Of a stretch of DNA of 64,000 bases, positions 61,187 to 64,000 are shown piece by piece; within the stretch, counting starts at the first letter, position 1, and every line of letters begins with the position of its first letter. The stretch is taken from positions 2,715,546 through 2,779,545 of the forward strand of contig NZ_LT977071.1 in the NCBI RefSeq assembly GCF_900250075.1, written 5' to 3'. The stretch is from Cupriavidus taiwanensis (GTDB lineage: Bacteria > Pseudomonadota > Gammaproteobacteria > Burkholderiales > Burkholderiaceae). The notes under the pieces were generated by a model that saw only the letters and a list, made by a program, of their open reading frames with translations, was not told the origin of the DNA and searched no databases. A program made the position numbers and the translations under genes.

Positions 61187-62206
61187 ATGACCAAAGCCAC
61201 GATCCAGACCGCGCGCGTCGCGGGGAACAGCCCGGACCAGATCCACGCAGCGCTGTCGCAGCTCTATCCCGGGGTGGCGGTACACACGGCGTCGCCAGCA
61301 TTGGACTTCGAACTGCAGCAACACCAGTTTGGCGAACTTGCGGTGATCCGGCTGTCGACCACAGCCGTGATCCAGCTGGACCTGGTTCAGCGCCTTGACG
61401 GCTACCTGCTACTGACAGCCGCGCAAGGCGCGGGACTGGAGACCGGCAAGAGCGCGTCGGCGCCGCTGGCGCCAATGCCGCCATCGTTTGTGCTCGACAT
61501 GCAGCAGGTGGCGGTCTGGAGGTGGCAGCCCGGCAGCTACGACATGGTCATGATCGACGGCGCGCGCCTGCACAACCGGCTGCGGCACCTGCTGGAGCGC
61601 CCGCTGGTGCAGCGCGTGCGATTCCAGCCGTCGATCCCGGCCGATGCCCCGGCGCTGCAGCTGGCGCGCGCGCTGGCCGGCGCCGCCCCGGGCTTGCGGC
61701 GCGATGACGTGCGCATGCGCGCCTGCGCGGCGGAGCTGGCGCTGAGCCTGGCCGATGCCCTGGCCTACGCCGTGCTGGACGATATCCCGCACAACTATTC
61801 GCTGCGGCTGGAGCAGCGCCACGCGGGCCCGTCGCCGCGCCACGTCAAGCGCGCGATCGACTATATCCATGCCAATGCGCACGCCGTGCCGGCGCTGGAC
61901 GACATCGCCCGCGCGGCACGCGTCAGCGTGCGCACGCTGCAGGCGGGCTTCGCGCGCTTCCAGGGCTGCTCGCCGATGCAGTATGCCAAGCGCGTGCGGC
62001 TGGAGGGCGTCTACAGCGCCCTGCGCGGCGGCGAGCTCGAGCATTCGGTGGCGCAGATCGCGCGGCAATGGGGCTTCAGCCACCTCGGCCAGTTCGCCCA
62101 TGACTACCGCCTGGCCTTCGGCGAAACACCGTCGGAAACGCGGCGCACGCGCCAGAGTGCGTCCAACGACGAGGCCTTCGCCAGCCGCGGCGGCATGCCC
62201 GGCTGA
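61187..62206 (+). CDS. AraC-family transcriptional regulator
   Basis: The 339-residue regulator has an N-terminal cupin-like sensor half (FGELAVIRLSTTAVIQLDLV) and a C-terminal double helix-turn-helix (AIDYIHANAHAVPALDDIAR, VSVRTLQAGFARFQGCSPMQ, ARQWGFSHLGQFAHDYRLAF). It resembles AraC_binding_2-type regulators. AGGAAAGG precedes the ATG at 61187. It lies 164 bp before the Bap-like gene on the same strand and may control it. Confidence 0.9.
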   Translation: MTKATIQTARVAGNSPDQIHAALSQLYPGVAVHTASPALDFELQQHQFGELAVIRLSTTAVIQLDLVQRLDGYLLLTAAQGAGLETGKSASAPLAPMPPSFVLDMQQVAVWRWQPGSYDMVMIDGARLHNRLRHLLERPLVQRVRFQPSIPADAPALQLARALAGAAPGLRRDDVRMRACAAELALSLADALAYAVLDDIPHNYSLRLEQRHAGPSPRHVKRAIDYIHANAHAVPALDDIARAARVSVRTLQAGFARFQGCSPMQYAKRVRLEGVYSALRGGELEHSVAQIARQWGFSHLGQFAHDYRLAFGETPSETRRTRQSASNDEAFASRGGMPG

Positions 62207-62370
62207 GCCGCGCGCGCCGCACCGGGCCTGCCGCTATCGGGATTGCGCAGCGCCTATCAAACCGGCGCACTGTATCGATTCTGAAACAGATCACGCATGG
62301 ACGAACGTGTGTGCGCGCGAATACTGTGCATGCACCACCTACCGGTCACTCAGGATGAAGGAGACTCAGC

Positions 62371-64000
62371 ATGGCTTCGTCAGGCGTTCTGCTCAACCAC
62401 ACGGATGTACCTGTCGCCCCCGGCACCCGCACCGTTGCCTCACCTGACGGCCCCGCCAACTTCCTGATCGCGGCGCAGCGCGACAGCGTCGCCAACTTCG
62501 CGCGCGAAGGCAACGACCTGCTGCTGACGATGCGCGATGGCAGCACGCTGCGCATCCAGGGCTTCTTCACCAACGGGGCCCAGTACAACAACCTGGTGTT
62601 CGTGCAGGAAGACGGCCAATGGCTGGCCGACTTCAGCCAGGCGCTGGGCGCGCAGGGCGATGGCGTGGCCGAGGCGGCCATGCTGTTCGAGCCGATCGGC
62701 GACAGCGCGTCCACGGCCTTGCTGCTGGGTCTGCTGGGCGCCGCGGCCGGTGCCGGCATCATCGCGGCCGCTGCCAGTGGTGGCGGCGGGGATGGCGGCG
62801 GCGGCGTTAGCGGCGGCGCCCCGCTGGCCACACCCAAAGTTGCGCCCACCAACGGCGCCACGCTGTCCGGCACGGCCCCCGCCGGCAGCACGGTCGGCCT
62901 CGACTTCAACGGCGACGGCAAGGCCGATGCCACGGTTACCGCCGACGCCGCGGGCAACTGGACCTATACGCCGGCGCAGCCGCTGGCCGACGGCACCGTG
63001 GTCAGCGTGACCGCCACCGACGGCTCCGGCAACACCAGCCCGCCGGCCACGGTGACCGTCGACGGCGCGGCCCCGGCAGCGCCCGCGATCAACGCGGCCA
63101 GCAACGATGCCGGCACGGCAATCGTTGCCGGAGGCAGCACCAGCGACACCACGCCCACGCTTTCCGGCAGCGCCGAGGCGGGCAGCACCGTCAGCATCTA
63201 CAGCGGCACCACCCTGCTCGGCACCGCCATCGCCGACGCGAACGGCCGCTGGAGCCTCACGCCGCCGTCGGGCCTGGCCGACGGCAACCATGCGCTGACG
63301 GTCACCGCCACCGACGCGGTCGGCAATACCGGCCCGGCAAGCGCGCCGTTCCTGCTGACGGTCGATACCGCAGCGCCCGCGGCGCCAACGATCACGCCCG
63401 GCGACGGCAGCGTCATCGCCGGCACCGCCGAACCCGGCAGCACCATCCATATCGACCTGAACGGCGACGGCGCGCCCGATGCCACCGTCACCGCCAACGA
63501 CAGCGGCAACTGGACCTATACCCCCTTGCCGGCACTGGTCGATGGCGCGGTGGTCAGCGTCACCGCCACCGACGCCGCCGGCAACACCAGTGCGCCGGCC
63601 ACCGCCACCATCGATGCCAGCGCACCGGCCGCGCCGGTGATTGGCAGCGTCACGGACGACGCCATCCCCTCGACCGGCCCGCTCGCCGACGGCGACAGCA
63701 CCAACGACGCCACCCCGACCCTCTCCGGCACCGCCGAAGCCGGCAGCACCATCAGCGTCTACAACGGCGCCACGCTGATCGGCACCACCACCGCCGACGC
63801 CACCACCGGTGCCTGGACCTTCACGCCCACGTCACCGCTGCCCGACGGCGCCGTGAGCCTGACCGTTACCGCTACCGATGCCGCCGGCAATACCAGCGCA
63901 CCCAGCACCGCCTTCACACTGACGCTGGATGCCACGCCGCCTGCGATCCCGGCCATCACCGGCGCGACCGACGACAACCCGGTCAGCAGTCCGCTGAACT
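62371..64000 (+). CDS. Giant Bap/BapA-like adhesin, N-terminal part
   Basis: The first 543 codons of a large repeat protein are present and the gene runs off the right edge. Residues 1 to about 125 form a BapA-type prefix domain (TVASPDGPANFLIAAQRDSV, then NLVFVQEDGQWLADFSQALG). A Gly/Ala-rich hinge follows (ALLLGLLGAAAGAGIIAAAA). Then come Ig-like repeats of about 90-100 residues marked by LSGTAEAGSTISVYNG and VTATDAAGNTSAP. AAGGAGA lies before the ATG. Such proteins are normally exported by type I secretion and mediate biofilm formation; the system at 20311-24937 is a candidate, although another may lie beyond the window. Confidence 0.9.
   Translation, partial: MASSGVLLNHTDVPVAPGTRTVASPDGPANFLIAAQRDSVANFAREGNDLLLTMRDGSTLRIQGFFTNGAQYNNLVFVQEDGQWLADFSQALGAQGDGVAEAAMLFEPIGDSASTALLLGLLGAAAGAGIIAAAASGGGGDGGGGVSGGAPLATPKVAPTNGATLSGTAPAGSTVGLDFNGDGKADATVTADAAGNWTYTPAQPLADGTVVSVTATDGSGNTSPPATVTVDGAAPAAPAINAASNDAGTAIVAGGSTSDTTPTLSGSAEAGSTVSIYSGTTLLGTAIADANGRWSLTPPSGLADGNHALTVTATDAVGNTGPASAPFLLTVDTAAPAAPTITPGDGSVIAGTAEPGSTIHIDLNGDGAPDATVTANDSGNWTYTPLPALVDGAVVSVTATDAAGNTSAPATATIDASAPAAPVIGSVTDDAIPSTGPLADGDSTNDATPTLSGTAEAGSTISVYNGATLIGTTTADATTGAWTFTPTSPLPDGAVSLTVTATDAAGNTSAPSTAFTLTLDATPPAIPAITGATDDNPVSSPLN

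Overview
The window looks like a chromosomal or large-replicon stretch of a high-GC betaproteobacterium, most probably Cupriavidus or a close Burkholderiaceae relative. The reasons are the very high GC codon use, several orphan Bug-type (tripartite tricarboxylate) periplasmic binding proteins beside LysR/IclR regulators, and a hopanoid cluster in the order hpnB-hpnA-ispH-hpnHIJKLMN. The genus is inferred, not proven.

Layout. 1-5.6 kb holds housekeeping or catabolic pieces: the N-terminus of a HAD hydrolase, two LysR regulators, two periplasmic binding proteins and a DUF808 membrane protein. 5.6-36.6 kb is the most unusual part. It contains a FecR / CHASE2-cyclase / outer-membrane barrel operon (6.1-10.7 kb), divergent from a CRP-type regulator gene (10.9 kb). 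Next comes a nine-gene minus-strand operon (24.9 down to 11.6 kb) combining a complete type I secretion system (ABC, MFP, TolC), a mannose-1-P guanylyltransferase, a Wzm/Wzt polysaccharide exporter, a methyltransferase and glycosyltransferases. Two divergent glycosyltransferases follow (25.7-28.2 kb), then a gtrA / GT-C / gtrB-like O-antigen modification set (28.5-31.7 kb), an XRE regulator, and a 1062-residue cysteine-free DUF4214/RTX protein (33.3-36.5 kb) with S-layer-like features. 36.6-42.5 kb is an IclR-controlled hydroxy-acid style catabolic operon. 42.7-44.1 kb is an amino-acid permease. 44.2-57.8 kb is the hopanoid synthesis and transport cluster. 57.8-62.2 kb carries a periplasmic FKBP, a TPR protein, small exported proteins and an AraC regulator. 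The right edge is cut inside a giant Bap-like adhesin.

How the 5.6-36.6 kb region works together (inference from sequence). The cyclase should make a cyclic nucleotide, and the adjacent regulator keeps CRP phosphate-binding (GEL...RSA) and DNA-reading (RETVSR) residues. Ten CRP-like palindromes, close to TGTGAC-N4-GTCACA, were seen here and none of this geometry was seen elsewhere in the window. In six plus-strand promoters the palindrome centre is exactly 32 bp from the centre of a -10 hexamer (predicted position -41.5, class II activation); a seventh is at 33 bp. Targets are the cyclase operon, the regulator gene, the secretion/polysaccharide operon, both divergent glycosyltransferases, the gtr set, the XRE gene, the RTX/S-layer-like gene and two sibling small-RNA genes (5687-5759 and 31678-31748). 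I read this as a self-contained second-messenger circuit that builds a secreted protein coat together with its polysaccharide anchor, similar in logic to the Caulobacter rsaADEF/O-antigen locus.

Smaller points include REP-like palindromes that have lengthened hpnI into hpnJ, an hpnK that seems to need a CTG start, several TTG starts joined to upstream stops, and a predicted near-leaderless glycosyltransferase mRNA. No tRNA, rRNA, insertion sequence, CRISPR array or prophage was recognised.
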